A stretch of DNA of 64,000 bases from Faecalicatena_A orotica (GTDB lineage Bacteria; Bacillota; Clostridia; Lachnospirales; Lachnospiraceae), in NCBI RefSeq assembly GCF_040545875.1, contig NZ_JBEPMR010000006.1; one strand, 5' to 3'. This document shows positions 22,914 through 32,605 of this stretch, one piece after another (positions within the stretch are counted from its first letter, which is position 1; each line of letters begins with the position of its first letter). The position numbers and the translations under genes are program-made. Below the pieces are notes generated by a model. That model was not told where the DNA came from and made no database searches. It saw only the letters and a list, made by a program, of their open reading frames with translations.

Positions 22914-24158
22914 ATGATGGAGAATAGATTACCGGTAATGAATGTACATATGTTTGGGGAATTTTCGTTGGAATACGGCGGCAGGCGGATTACTTTCGGG
23001 CAGGCTTCAGACAGCCGGGCCGTGAAGCTGCTTCAGATACTGCTTTTCTGTGGTGATAAAGGGATTTCACGGGTGAAATTGCTGGAAGATATGTATGATC
23101 GGGATGAACTGGCGGATGTGTCCGGCGATCTCGAGGGGGTATGCCGGCGTTTGAATGAGATGCTGGTGAAAGCCGGGCTTCCTGAATATGAGTATATTAA
23201 GATAGAAAATGGGGCTTACCAATGGCAGTCCCCAATGGAAATCCGGACAGATACACAGGAATTTTCTGACTGGATGGAACAGGCGTATCAGGAGGACTCC
23301 CCTGCAAGGATAGAACTCCTGCGAAAGGCCTGTGAAATCTACCGGGGGGAATTCCTTCCAGGAGGTTCCTCAGGAGCGTGGGTTCTGGTTGAATCTGTAA
23401 AATACAAGAAACAGTATACCCGTGCCCTGAAAGAAGTATGCGATCATCTGATGAAGCGTCAGGAATATGAGGCAGCCCTAAACCTGTGTACTGCAGCCAG
23501 TAAGATATACCCGCTGGATGAGTGGCAGGTGAGACAAATTGACTGCCTTATGGCCCTAAACCGTTACAAGGAGGCCATGCAGATCTATGAGGAAACAACG
23601 AAGCGAGTGTTCGAAAAGCTTGGAACCAGTCCATCCGACAGGATGACGAGCCGATACAGGGAGATGAGCAGCATGATGGGGCTCAAGACCCGGAATATCG
23701 GGGACATCAAATGCGGTCTGGATGGTGATTACGAAGAAGGCGCACTTTACTGTACCTTTTTCGGCTTTAAGAATAACTACAGGCTCGTGAGACGAATGAT
23801 TGAGCGTAACGGACAGTCGGTCTACCTGATGCTCTGCACCATTACGGACGGAACGGACAGACTAACGGAGGATAAAGAGCGTTTGGAGGCCATGTCGGAT
23901 GAACTATACGATTCCATTAAATTTTCTCTGAGAAGAGTTGACTTTTTTACAAAATGCAGCCCCACCCAGTATCTAATCCTGTTGGTGGGAACCAATCAGG
24001 AAAATACACAGATGATATACGAACGGATCTTGCGCCGGTTCAGCAAAAAGCACAAGTCATGGAAAGAGTATCTGGATTTTTATGTTTCTACTATCGACGA
24101 TGTAGAAAGAGACAATTCCCGGATCAGTTTTCGGGGAGACAGCTTCCTGTGGGATTAA
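22914..24158 (+). CDS. BTAD/SARP-type regulator with degenerate GGDEF-like tail
   Basis: Residues 1-100 form an OmpR-like winged helix (VHMFGEFSLEYGG, then LLQILLFCGDKGISRVKLLEDM), residues 110-250 the helical bacterial transcriptional activation domain (RALKEVCDHLMKRQEYEAAL, KIYPLDEWQVRQIDCLMALNRY in parts). The last 140 residues (LYCTFFGF, SLRRVDFFTKCSPTQYLILLVG) look like a GGDEF fold with the catalytic GGDEF motif missing. AGGAG lies 6 bases before the ATG. It stands alone between the kinase and the LacI gene; targets are unknown. Confidence 0.75.
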   Translation: MMENRLPVMNVHMFGEFSLEYGGRRITFGQASDSRAVKLLQILLFCGDKGISRVKLLEDMYDRDELADVSGDLEGVCRRLNEMLVKAGLPEYEYIKIENGAYQWQSPMEIRTDTQEFSDWMEQAYQEDSPARIELLRKACEIYRGEFLPGGSSGAWVLVESVKYKKQYTRALKEVCDHLMKRQEYEAALNLCTAASKIYPLDEWQVRQIDCLMALNRYKEAMQIYEETTKRVFEKLGTSPSDRMTSRYREMSSMMGLKTRNIGDIKCGLDGDYEEGALYCTFFGFKNNYRLVRRMIERNGQSVYLMLCTITDGTDRLTEDKERLEAMSDELYDSIKFSLRRVDFFTKCSPTQYLILLVGTNQENTQMIYERILRRFSKKHKSWKEYLDFYVSTIDDVERDNSRISFRGDSFLWD

Positions 24159-24177
24159 TCCAATCCTCCTTTTTATA

Positions 24178-25185
24178 TTATACAGAACTTCGTTCTATCA
24201 GCTGTGTGGCAATTTCGATCTTGACAGGCTTGGCTCCCTTTTCATTCAGGATGGTGACCAGCCGGCGTGCCGCCATCTCCCCCATATACTGCTTGGGCAC
24301 GTGGATGGTCGTAAGAGATGGCTCCACGATCCTGCTTAAGGGGATGTTGTCAAATCCTACGATAGAAATATCGCCGGGGATCGAATAGCCATACTCTTTA
24401 AAAGCTTTCATCGCTCCTACGGCAATGAGGTCATTGTCTGCAAAATAGCAGGGGGCCAGTTCTTCCTTGTTTTCGAGTATTTCCTTCATATCTGCATAGG
24501 CACCGTCAATGGAAGGCGTGAGCATATGTACGATACTCTTTGAAGAGGCCATGCCATAGGATCGGACCGCCTTGAAAAATCCGGAGTTTCTCTCCGCAAA
24601 ATTTCCGATTGGATAAGAGGACCTTAAATATCCCGGCTGTTTCTTTGTCTTTTTAATCAGATGCCTTGCAGCCAGATAAGCGCCCTGTACATTATTGATC
24701 AGTACATAATTACAGTCGACAGTTTCAAAATAGGTATCTAAAAGTACAAAAGGCACCGGCAGTTTTTGAAAAATAGCCAGGTCCTCCGGAGCCATTTCTG
24801 TCCCGAGGAGTACGATCCCGACGCAGTCGGAATACTGGATTTCTTCCAGCTGCTCTTCCACATCTCCTTCATCTCCGTAAATATAACTGATTTTCACTTT
24901 ATATCCCGCTTCTTTGCATCCGAGTACGATTCCGTCGGAAAGTTCGGAGAAGAACGGGGTATCGGCAACGACGGCCCCATGTTTCTTATATAATACAAAA
25001 TAAATATTTCCGGTGACATTGTGTTTTTCTGATATACGAGAAAAATCATAACCATATTCAACCGCGGCGTCCATAACCATTTTGCGGGTTGCCGTGCTGA
25101 CACCCGGCTTATTGTTCAGTGCCATCGAGACGGCAGCTGCGGACAGATTCAGTTTTCCGGCAAGTTCTTTTGCTGTAATTGTCAT
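24178..25185 (-). CDS. LacI-family transcriptional repressor
   Basis: The N-terminal helix-turn-helix and hinge are typical (TAKELAGKLNLSAAAVSMALNNKPGVS in parts, residues 3-29), followed by a periplasmic-binding-protein-like effector domain: VLLGTEMAPEDL, FVLLDTYFE, DISIVGFDNIPLSRIVEPSLTTI in parts. The ATG at 25185 is 7 bases past GGAAGGA; an upstream ATG at 25209 lacks a site. It is divergent from the isomerase gene and should control the sugar locus at 25.4-35.4 kb in response to its sugar or a phosphorylated intermediate. Confidence 0.9.
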   Translation of the reverse strand: MTITAKELAGKLNLSAAAVSMALNNKPGVSTATRKMVMDAAVEYGYDFSRISEKHNVTGNIYFVLYKKHGAVVADTPFFSELSDGIVLGCKEAGYKVKISYIYGDEGDVEEQLEEIQYSDCVGIVLLGTEMAPEDLAIFQKLPVPFVLLDTYFETVDCNYVLINNVQGAYLAARHLIKKTKKQPGYLRSSYPIGNFAERNSGFFKAVRSYGMASSKSIVHMLTPSIDGAYADMKEILENKEELAPCYFADNDLIAVGAMKAFKEYGYSIPGDISIVGFDNIPLSRIVEPSLTTIHVPKQYMGEMAARRLVTILNEKGAKPVKIEIATQLIERSSV

Positions 25186-25259
25186 AAGAATATCCTTCCT
25201 TTTTTCCAAATCAAATGCTGTAACTTCATTATGAACTCTTTCCTTAATTATTTCAATGC

Positions 25260-25326
25260 TTAAGTTAATAATTAAGTTAATTATGCTGAATAATTGGATG
25301 AAATTAAGCTTTGCGAATTATATACT
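25260..25326 (+). promoter_or_regulatory. Regulatory region of the sugar locus
   Basis: Two direct copies of TTAAGTTAAT (25260-25269 and 25272-25281), twelve bases apart, lie in the divergent LacI/isomerase gap. A -10 box TATACT is at 25321-25326, but there is no good -35 at the right distance, which suits a promoter needing an activator. I could not identify a classical LacI palindrome. Confidence 0.45.
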
Positions 25327-25390
25327 GCAAGTAACAAAGAAAAGCCACTCACCTGTTCATGGAACAGGACGTTGTTAAGGAGGAAGTAAA

Positions 25391-26791
25391 ATGAAGAAAA
25401 TTAAGTTAGGCTTTGCACCGACAAGAAGGAGCATCTTCAGTGCACCGGATGCGGTTAAGTTCCGGGGGCTGACAGCAAAACGTCTGGAAGAGCTGGGAAT
25501 TGATTTCATAGATATTACAGATATCAATGAAGAAGGGCTTTTGTATGACGATCATGATGTCGAGAAAATAGCAGCCAAATTTATTGCAGAGGGTGTTGAT
25601 GGCCTGATGCTGCCTCATTGTAATTTCGGTACGGAGTATGTCTGTGCAAGGCTGGCGAAGAAACTGAATGTCCCGGTTCTCCTCTGGGGACCGCTGGATG
25701 AGCGCCCGGAACCGGACGGAACAAGACTCAGGGATACGCAGTGCGGTTTGTTTGCAACGGGAAAAGTACTCAGGAGATTCCAGATCCCGTTTACATATCT
25801 TACAAACTGCCGTCTGAATGACCCGGTATTCGAGCGGGGCTTAAGAGACTTTCTGGCGGTCTGCAATGTAGTAAAAACGTTCCGTAATATCCGGATTCTC
25901 CAGATTTCTACAAGACCGTTTGATTTCTGGACAACGATGTGCAACGAAGGAGAGCTTCTGGAGAAATTCAATGTCCAGCTGGCGCCGGTACCGATGACAG
26001 AGCTGGTAGAAGAAGTCAGGGCGGTAAAGGCAGAGAAGAGTGAACTGGAAGCGATGACTGCATACATCCACGAGACGATGGACGTGCAGATTCAGGAGCT
26101 CCAGACAGAAAATGTTGCGGCGCTCGCTGTTGCCATGAAGCACCTTGTAACAAAATATGGCTGCCAGGCTGCGGCAATCCAGTGCTGGAATGCCCTGCAG
26201 ACGGAACTCGGGGTAATGCCGTGCGCAGCCAATGCGATTTTAAATGAAGAAGGAATCCCGGTTGTCTGTGAAACGGATATCCACGGTGCGGTTACTGCAT
26301 TGATGGTTGAAGCGGCAGGCATGGATGAGGCGAGGGGGTTCTTTGCGGACTGGACAATCAGACACCCGGATATTGCCAACGGGGAACTGCTCCAGCACTG
26401 CGGACCGTGGCCGGTTTCTGTTGCAAAAGAAAAGCCAAAGCTTACCTATCCGCTCGCATTTGATCATCCGGGAAGTCTGACGGCAGAGGCAAAACACGGT
26501 GATGTAACACTCTGCCGGTTTGACGGGGACAACGGGGAATACTCCCTGCTCCTCGGAAGAGCAAAGGGCGTGGACGGCCCGAAAGGGATGGGAACTTATC
26601 TCTGGGTTGAAGTGGAGAATATCAAGCGTCTGGAGGCGAAGATTGTGGAGGGGCCATACATTCACCACTGTGTAGGAATCCACAGAGATGTTGTGCCGGT
26701 GCTCTATGAGGCTTGTAAATATATAGGTGTAAAACCGGATTTGTATGATCCGATTGAGGAAGAAGTAAGGGCATATCTCCGCGGAGAATGA
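25391..26791 (+). CDS. L-fucose/arabinose isomerase-family protein
   Basis: The 466-residue protein has the three-layer layout of the FucI/AraA superfamily: two alpha/beta N-terminal domains (GVDGLMLPHCNFGTEYVCARL, PVLLWGPLDERPEPDG read in parts) and a C-terminal beta domain. CETDIHGAVTALM holds the Glu and Asp expected at the Mn site, and EGPYIHHCVGIHRDVVPVL a His of the late metal site. Such enzymes convert aldoses to ketoses. It is shorter than FucI (about 590). AAGGAGG precedes the ATG. It heads an operon with a split transketolase and an FGGY kinase; the substrate is inferred below as an unusual pentose. Confidence 0.8.
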   Translation: MKKIKLGFAPTRRSIFSAPDAVKFRGLTAKRLEELGIDFIDITDINEEGLLYDDHDVEKIAAKFIAEGVDGLMLPHCNFGTEYVCARLAKKLNVPVLLWGPLDERPEPDGTRLRDTQCGLFATGKVLRRFQIPFTYLTNCRLNDPVFERGLRDFLAVCNVVKTFRNIRILQISTRPFDFWTTMCNEGELLEKFNVQLAPVPMTELVEEVRAVKAEKSELEAMTAYIHETMDVQIQELQTENVAALAVAMKHLVTKYGCQAAAIQCWNALQTELGVMPCAANAILNEEGIPVVCETDIHGAVTALMVEAAGMDEARGFFADWTIRHPDIANGELLQHCGPWPVSVAKEKPKLTYPLAFDHPGSLTAEAKHGDVTLCRFDGDNGEYSLLLGRAKGVDGPKGMGTYLWVEVENIKRLEAKIVEGPYIHHCVGIHRDVVPVLYEACKYIGVKPDLYDPIEEEVRAYLRGE

Positions 26792-26847
26792 TTCTGCTGC
26801 CAAGTTTGGAACAACGCATAAATAATAGAAGGAAAGGTGAAATTAGA

Positions 26848-27672
26848 ATGAATTTAAAAGCATTGGCATATAAGCTGAGAGAAGACACCGTAGATTTGAT
26901 CCGTGCGGGAAAGGCAGGACATATCGGCGGGGACATGAGTGTGATGGAAATTTTGACAGAGCTGTATTTTGACCAGATGCATATTGGCCCGGAAAACATG
27001 GATTCACCGGACAGGGATTTATTTGTCATGAGCAAGGGACATTCTGTAGAGGCTTATTACTCCGTTCTGGCAGAAAAAGGTTTTTTCCCGAAGGAGCAGC
27101 TGCACAAAGAATTTAGTAAGTTTGGATCAAAATTCATCGGACACCCAAACAATAAACTGCCTGGAATCGAAATGAATTCCGGCTCCCTCGGACATGGACT
27201 TCCGGTCTGTGTAGGGATGGCAAAGGCAGGAAAAATGGATGACAGGTCTTACAGGGTCTATACCGTTATGGGCGACGGGGAACTGGCGGAGGGTTCTGTG
27301 TGGGAAGGCGCAATGGCGGCAAGTCATTATAAGCTGGATAATCTCTGCGCGGTGGTTGACAGGAACCGTCTGCAGATTTCAGGTGGTACGGAAGAGGTAA
27401 TGGCGCATGATGATCTGCATGAACGTTTCAGAAGCTTTGGCTGGCACGTAATCGATGTGGCCGACGGCAATAATATCGATGAACTGAAAGCGGCTTTTGA
27501 AGAAGCAAAGACAGTGAAAGGAAAACCGACTGTCCTGATTGCTAACACGGTAAAGGGAAAAGGTTCCCCAATCATGGAAAATAAAGCGGCCTGGCACCAT
27601 AAAGTACCCACGGACGAAGAATATACACAGATAATGAAAGACTTAGAACAGGCAAAGGAGGCAGCAGAATAA
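26848..27672 (+). CDS. Transketolase N-terminal subunit (thiamine-PP domain)
   Basis: About 274 residues. The thiamine diphosphate motif is GDGELAEGSVWEGAMAASHYKLDN (GDG...N spacing, read in parts), and the substrate-facing histidines lie in GKAGHIGGDMS, SKGHSVEAYY and GSLGHGLPV. It is the first half of a transketolase split over two genes. The start at 26848 has GGAAAGGTG upstream; the longer reading is rejected. The gene's stop overlaps the start of the C-terminal subunit gene. A dedicated transketolase inside a sugar locus fits the apulose-4-phosphate route (AptA-type). Confidence 0.9.
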   Translation: MNLKALAYKLREDTVDLIRAGKAGHIGGDMSVMEILTELYFDQMHIGPENMDSPDRDLFVMSKGHSVEAYYSVLAEKGFFPKEQLHKEFSKFGSKFIGHPNNKLPGIEMNSGSLGHGLPVCVGMAKAGKMDDRSYRVYTVMGDGELAEGSVWEGAMAASHYKLDNLCAVVDRNRLQISGGTEEVMAHDDLHERFRSFGWHVIDVADGNNIDELKAAFEEAKTVKGKPTVLIANTVKGKGSPIMENKAAWHHKVPTDEEYTQIMKDLEQAKEAAE

Positions 27673-28604
27673 TGGGAAAAATAGCAAATAAACAGATGAT
27701 TTGTGAAGTATTGATGGAACATGCGGTTCAGGATAAGAGTATTGTGGCCCTGTGCAGCGATTCCAGAGGGAGTGGTTCTTTTACTTCGTTTGCAGACCAG
27801 TATCCGGAGCAGTTCGTGGAAACCGGGATTGCCGAACAGAACCTGGTCAGTATTGCGGCAGGTCTTGCAAAATGCGGTAAGAAAGCTTATGCAGTTTCTC
27901 CGGCATGTTTTTTGTCTACGAGAAGTTATGAACAGTGCAAGGTGGATGCCGCATACTCCAATACGAATGTGAAGCTGATAGGCATCAGCGGCGGTGTCAG
28001 CTACGGAGCTCTCGGAATGAGCCATCATTCTGCACAGGATATCGCGGCTATGAGCGCAATCCCCAATATGCGTGTCTATATCCCGAGCGATTACCTCCAG
28101 ACAAAGGCACTGACAGAAGCACTCCTGGAGGATGAGAAACCGGCGTATATCCGTGTCGGAAGAAATGCAGTAGATGCGGTATATGAGGAAAATAACGTGC
28201 CGTTTGAAATGGATAAGGCTACATTCGTGACAGAGGGCGAAGACGCAGCGGTTATCGCATGCGGGGAAATGGTTGGTCCTGCAAAAGATGCGGCAGAGCT
28301 TCTTGCGAAGGAGGGCATCCATGTGTCCGTGATTGATATGTACTGTGTGAAACCACTGGATGAAGCAGCGGTAATTAAGGCGGCATCTGGCGCAAAGGGC
28401 GTGGTTACGGTGGAAGAACATGCACCCTTCGGAGGTCTTGGCTCAATGGTTGCACAGGTAGTCTCAAGGGAGTGCCCGAAAAAGGTATTGAATATGTCTC
28501 TTCCAGATGCCCCGGTTATTACAGGGACTTCAAAGGAAGTGTTTGATTACTACGGATTAAATGCACAGGGGATTGCAGCCAAAGTAAAAGAAGCGATTGC
28601 GTAA
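27672..28604 (+). CDS. Transketolase C-terminal subunit
   Basis: The 310-residue protein carries the pyrimidine-binding domain of transketolase (FVETGIAEQNLVSIAAGLAKCG, with the Glu that activates thiamine diphosphate) and the C-terminal domain (SVIDMYCVKPLDEAAVI, VTVEEHAPFGGLGSMVA in parts). TAATG overlap with the preceding subunit gene shows strict coupling. It is complete only with that subunit. AptB-type function is an inference from the neighbours. Confidence 0.9.
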   Translation: MGKIANKQMICEVLMEHAVQDKSIVALCSDSRGSGSFTSFADQYPEQFVETGIAEQNLVSIAAGLAKCGKKAYAVSPACFLSTRSYEQCKVDAAYSNTNVKLIGISGGVSYGALGMSHHSAQDIAAMSAIPNMRVYIPSDYLQTKALTEALLEDEKPAYIRVGRNAVDAVYEENNVPFEMDKATFVTEGEDAAVIACGEMVGPAKDAAELLAKEGIHVSVIDMYCVKPLDEAAVIKAASGAKGVVTVEEHAPFGGLGSMVAQVVSRECPKKVLNMSLPDAPVITGTSKEVFDYYGLNAQGIAAKVKEAIA

Positions 28605-28634
28605 CCGGCTGCCGGCATATTACAGGAGGCAAAA

Positions 28635-30110
28635 ATGCAGGATCAATATATTATCAGTATAGACCAGAGTACACAGGGCACAAAAGCTTTACTGTTCAGC
28701 GGCGGGGGTAAACTTCTGGAGCGCTCTGATTTATCCCACAGGCAGATTGTAAATGAATCCGGATGGGTGTCCCATGACCCGGAGGAAATTTATCATAATA
28801 CGGTCCGTGTTGTACAGGATCTTCTGGAGAAAGCAGATATTGACAGGGAAAAGGTTGCCGGGGTAGGAATCAGTAATCAGAGGGAAACCTCTCTGATCTG
28901 GGATTCTATAACCGGGAAACCGGCGGCAGATGCCATTGTATGGCAGTGCGCCCGCGCCCAGGGTGTCTGCGAAAAAGTGGAGAAGGAAGGGCATGGAGAG
29001 CTGATATGCAGAAGCACGGGGCTGAAACTTTCCCCGTATTTCCCGGCATCCAAGTTTGCATGGCTGTTGGAAAATACAGTAGGAGCGAAAGAAAAAGCAG
29101 CAGACGGGAGACTTTGTTTCGGGACCGTTGACACGTGGCTTGTATATAAACTGACGAACGGGAAGGCTTATAAAACGGATTATTCTAATGCATCCAGAAC
29201 CCAGCTGTTCAACATCCATACATTGAAATGGGATGAAGAAATCTGCTCCATCTTCGGTATTTCGTCGGACAGTCTGGCTGAGGTATGTGATTCCGACAGC
29301 TGTTTCGGGATGACAGATTTCGGAGGTGTGCTGCCTCATGAAGTCCCCATCAGCGGGGTTCTGGGAGATTCCCACGGAGCCCTGTTCGGGCAGGGGTGTC
29401 TGGAACCGGGGATGATGAAAACGACCTATGGCACGGGTTCTTCTATCATGATGAACACAGGTGAAAAGCCTGTCATGAGCACACATGGTGTGGTTACCTC
29501 TCTGGCATGGAAGATAAATGGGAAAGTGAATTATGTGCTGGAGGGAAATATCAACTATACCGGGGCGGTCATCAGCTGGCTGAAGGATGAAGTCCAGTTA
29601 ATCAGCTCACCGGGAGAGACAGAAGGCCTCTGCAGGGAAGCAGAACCAGACGATGAACTCTATTTCATTCCGGCGTTTACCGGACTCGGGGCGCCCTATT
29701 GGAACAGCTGTGCAAAGGGGATGCTGAGCGGGATCACAAGAACGACCAGACGGGCCGAAATCGTCCGGGCATGTACCGAATGTATCGCATATCAGATCAT
29801 GGATATTGTTCAGGCCATGAGCCAGGATGCCGGGCTGGATGCAGTACAGCTCAGAGTCGACGGCGGACCTACAAAAAACCAGTATCTAATGCAGTTCCAA
29901 AGCGATGTCCTGGATGCCGAAGTACTTGTGCCGGATGCTGAAGAACTGTCCGGGATCGGCGCTGCCTATGCGGCGGGAATCGCGCTGGGGGTATTCGCCC
30001 CGGATGTGTTCGAACAGATGAAGAGGGAAAGATATACACCGAAGATGACGGCAAGAAGAAGAGAAAAAAAGATCACCGGCTGGAAAGAGGCTGTGGGGAA
30101 AGTGCTGTAG
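28635..30110 (+). CDS. FGGY-family carbohydrate kinase
   Basis: The 491-residue protein has the two-domain FGGY fold: IISIDQSTQGTKALLF (phosphate loop of domain 1), VSHDPEEIY, NQRETSLIWD, TGLGAPYWN and RVDGGPTKNQYLMQFQSDVL (adenine pocket of domain 2, parts). The length and the N-terminal DQSTQGTKA resemble glycerol kinases, but the neighbours (isomerase, split transketolase) suggest a ketopentose such as apulose as substrate. AGGAGG precedes the ATG. The step would phosphorylate the isomerase product for the transketolase. Confidence 0.85.
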   Translation: MQDQYIISIDQSTQGTKALLFSGGGKLLERSDLSHRQIVNESGWVSHDPEEIYHNTVRVVQDLLEKADIDREKVAGVGISNQRETSLIWDSITGKPAADAIVWQCARAQGVCEKVEKEGHGELICRSTGLKLSPYFPASKFAWLLENTVGAKEKAADGRLCFGTVDTWLVYKLTNGKAYKTDYSNASRTQLFNIHTLKWDEEICSIFGISSDSLAEVCDSDSCFGMTDFGGVLPHEVPISGVLGDSHGALFGQGCLEPGMMKTTYGTGSSIMMNTGEKPVMSTHGVVTSLAWKINGKVNYVLEGNINYTGAVISWLKDEVQLISSPGETEGLCREAEPDDELYFIPAFTGLGAPYWNSCAKGMLSGITRTTRRAEIVRACTECIAYQIMDIVQAMSQDAGLDAVQLRVDGGPTKNQYLMQFQSDVLDAEVLVPDAEELSGIGAAYAAGIALGVFAPDVFEQMKRERYTPKMTARRREKKITGWKEAVGKVL

Positions 30111-30188
30111 ACAGCTATTAATTGATAAATCGCCTTCATTATGCTATGGTTTATGTAAACACTTTTGTTTATATGAAGAGGATGCATT

Positions 30189-31025
30189 ATGGAAGAATAC
30201 CGTCACGAGTTTATTGATAAAAATGAAATGCTTGACCTGCATCTGGATTTCTTCATTGATCCCGGGCAGACAGTAATTAATAAGCATTTCCACGACTGGA
30301 TTGAGATTGTTTATCTGATCCACGGGGATCTGGAGATTCAGGTGAATAACAGGTCAATGAAGTTAAGAGAGAATGATTTTGTCGTGATCAACCCGATGAG
30401 TATTCACTCGACACGCTGCATGAACGGGAATACGGCGATTCTGCTTCAGATTCCGACATCGTTTCTGGAGAAGTTTATGCCGGATATCAGGGATTTTTCG
30501 TTTGCCGTGGATCTGGAGTCAAAAGATCCAAGGGTGCAGACTAAACTGGCTAATATCCGCAGTACACTTCAGGATTTATGGATTAATTATCAGTTTCAGG
30601 CGGAAGGGTACGTTTTTCGGTGCTACAGCCTGATCTTTGAGGTGATTTATATTCTGATCCACTCGTTCTCTTACAAAGTAGACCGAAAGGAACAGCAGAA
30701 AAACCAAAAGAATCTGGAACGTATCCAGGAGATTATGGAGTATGTGGAGAGTCATTATACGGAGCAGATTTCGATTGCGGAGATAGCGGGAAAAGTGGGA
30801 CTCAATGAGATTTATTTCTCCAGATTTTTTAAGGCAAACATGGGGATGACTTTTCTCGAATACCTGAATATGGTAAGACTGGAGAAGATTTATGTGGATC
30901 TTCTGAACACAAACATGCCGGTCAAAGATATCCAGATAAAGCATGGATTTTATAATGATAAGGTTTTCCGCAGGATGTTCCGCGAAGTATACGGATGTAC
31001 TCCGCGGGAGGCAAGAACACAGTAG
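30189..31025 (+). CDS. AraC-family transcriptional regulator
   Basis: Residues 1-140 form a cupin sensor domain (KHFHDWIEIVYLIHGDLEIQV), residues 175-278 two AraC helix-turn-helix units (SIAEIAGKVGLNEIYFSRFFKANMG in parts, and DIQIKHGFYNDKVFRRMFREVYGCTPRE in parts). An AGAGGA site precedes the ATG. It sits between the kinase and the transporter and ends in its own terminator, and probably activates this locus in response to a sugar. Confidence 0.9.
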   Translation: MEEYRHEFIDKNEMLDLHLDFFIDPGQTVINKHFHDWIEIVYLIHGDLEIQVNNRSMKLRENDFVVINPMSIHSTRCMNGNTAILLQIPTSFLEKFMPDIRDFSFAVDLESKDPRVQTKLANIRSTLQDLWINYQFQAEGYVFRCYSLIFEVIYILIHSFSYKVDRKEQQKNQKNLERIQEIMEYVESHYTEQISIAEIAGKVGLNEIYFSRFFKANMGMTFLEYLNMVRLEKIYVDLLNTNMPVKDIQIKHGFYNDKVFRRMFREVYGCTPREARTQ

Positions 31026-31050
31026 CATGGTGTAGTAAAGTAAAAATATG

Positions 31051-31088
31051 GGTCGATACAAAAAAGTTTGTATCGACCTATTTTTTCG
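31051..31088 (+). terminator. Intrinsic terminator after AraC gene
   Basis: GGTCGATACAAA (31051-31062) pairs perfectly with TTTGTATCGACC (31067-31078), followed by TATTTTTT. It separates the isomerase-to-AraC unit from the transporter-glycosidase unit. Confidence 0.9.
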
Positions 31089-31222
31089 TTTGTTTACATC
31101 CTTATATCCGGCCGCCGGAATTGCTAAAATATAACCATAAAAGGAAATGAAAGCTTACGGGGCCCTGAAGCTTAATTACCTGCCTGATTAACAGATGAGA
31201 GGAATTAAGGAGGATTGTTCTG

Positions 31223-32581
31223 ATGGAACAGAAAAAGAGAAAAGGATTACCCATTTTTGAGCGTTTCGCGTTTGGATGCGGAGACGCGGGATGTAACATT
31301 ATTTACACGGCAATGACAGGGTTTCTGCTTCTGTATTATACAGATTATGCGGGTGTGAATGCAGGGGCTGTCGGTATCATCATGTTGGTTTCACGTGTTT
31401 TTGACGGAGTCAGTGATCTGATTATGGGAAATATTGTTGACCGGACTCATTCCAGATTTGGTAAGGCGAGACCGTGGATTTTAAGGATGTGTATTCCGTT
31501 TGCACTTGCAGGAATCCTTCTGTTTTCGGTTCCTGCAAGCTGGGCTTCCAATGCGAAGCTGGTGTACGTGTTCATTACATATAACCTGGTTTCTACGGTG
31601 ATCTATACAGCCATCAATGTGCCATATTCTTCTTTAAACGCACTGATGACGCAGGACCCATATGAAAGAAGCGTGCTAAGTATATTCCGTAATCTGCTTG
31701 CAACAGCAGGGTCACTTTTCATCAATACATTTACATTAAGATTTGTAGAATTTTTCGGGGACAATGCAGCGGCTTGGAGCAAAACATTCGGGGTGTTCGG
31801 GCTGATTGCGGTTATCCTGTTCCTGATTAATTTCGCGGGATGCAAAGAACGTGTAAAGCCGGCGGTAAAAGACGGGGAAGAAAAAACAGTTCCAGTCAAG
31901 GAAGGGTTTGTTTCCCTCCTGAAAAATAAATACTGGATTATTGTAACGGTCATGCTTGCTCTGATCTTTGTGTCTATGGCGCTGTATGGCGGGGCAACAG
32001 TTTATTTTGCAAAGACGGTGCTTGGAGATAAGAACCTTGTTGCGCCAATCGGGAATGCAGTCTATATCGCGCAGATCGTGACAATGTTTATCGTGGCTTT
32101 CTTTGTAAAGAAGATGGGCAAAAGAAATGTTATGATAGCGGGATGTGTATTGAACATCATAGGTTTTGGCCTGATGCTTTTGACGGATAATTATGTACTG
32201 ATTATTGCATGCAGCGTACTGCGCGGTGTTGCTTCGGCGTGCATGGGTGCGACAATGTGGGCGATGGTTTCCGATACGATTGATTACGGCGAGTGGAAGA
32301 CAGGCAATCGTACAGAGGGCCTTGTAAACAGTGCCTGCAGCTTCGGATATAAGATCGGCAACGGGCTTGGTTCTGCAATTCTGGGAGGTATTATCTCGAT
32401 GGGCGGTTATGTGGATTCGGCTGCGGTACAGTCGGCAGGGGCGGTTTTCTCAGTAAAACTGGCGTTTGCAATTATCCCGATTGTGATCTATGTGGTCATC
32501 ATCATTTTACTGAAAGGCTATAAACTGGATCAGGAATTTGACGGGATTATCGAGGATCTGAAGAAACGGGCGGAAGCTTAA
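31223..32581 (+). CDS. GPH-family sugar:cation symporter
   Basis: The 452-residue protein has about 12 membrane helices and the glycoside-pentoside-hexuronide signatures: VFDGVSDLIMGNIVDRTHSRFGKARPW in parts (the cation-site Asp pairs of MelB-like carriers) and DTIDYGEWKTGNRTEG in the C-half. Relatives import pentosides, xylosides or melibiose with Na+ or H+. AAGGAGG lies before the ATG. It opens the second transcription unit of the sugar locus, followed by two cytoplasmic glycosidases, so it probably imports the intact glycoside. Confidence 0.92.
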   Translation: MEQKKRKGLPIFERFAFGCGDAGCNIIYTAMTGFLLLYYTDYAGVNAGAVGIIMLVSRVFDGVSDLIMGNIVDRTHSRFGKARPWILRMCIPFALAGILLFSVPASWASNAKLVYVFITYNLVSTVIYTAINVPYSSLNALMTQDPYERSVLSIFRNLLATAGSLFINTFTLRFVEFFGDNAAAWSKTFGVFGLIAVILFLINFAGCKERVKPAVKDGEEKTVPVKEGFVSLLKNKYWIIVTVMLALIFVSMALYGGATVYFAKTVLGDKNLVAPIGNAVYIAQIVTMFIVAFFVKKMGKRNVMIAGCVLNIIGFGLMLLTDNYVLIIACSVLRGVASACMGATMWAMVSDTIDYGEWKTGNRTEGLVNSACSFGYKIGNGLGSAILGGIISMGGYVDSAAVQSAGAVFSVKLAFAIIPIVIYVVIIILLKGYKLDQEFDGIIEDLKKRAEA

Positions 32582-32605
32582 CATAGAAAGACGAGGTTGA
32601 ATGTG

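Noticed and set aside
27327..28421. 364-codon open frame on the minus strand
   Set aside because: Shadow of the two transketolase subunit genes, with Cys/His/Phe-rich composition unlike a real protein.
31102..31299. Short minus-strand frame before the symporter gene
   Set aside because: Covers the promoter gap and the start of the symporter gene in antisense; no ribosome site or family pattern.
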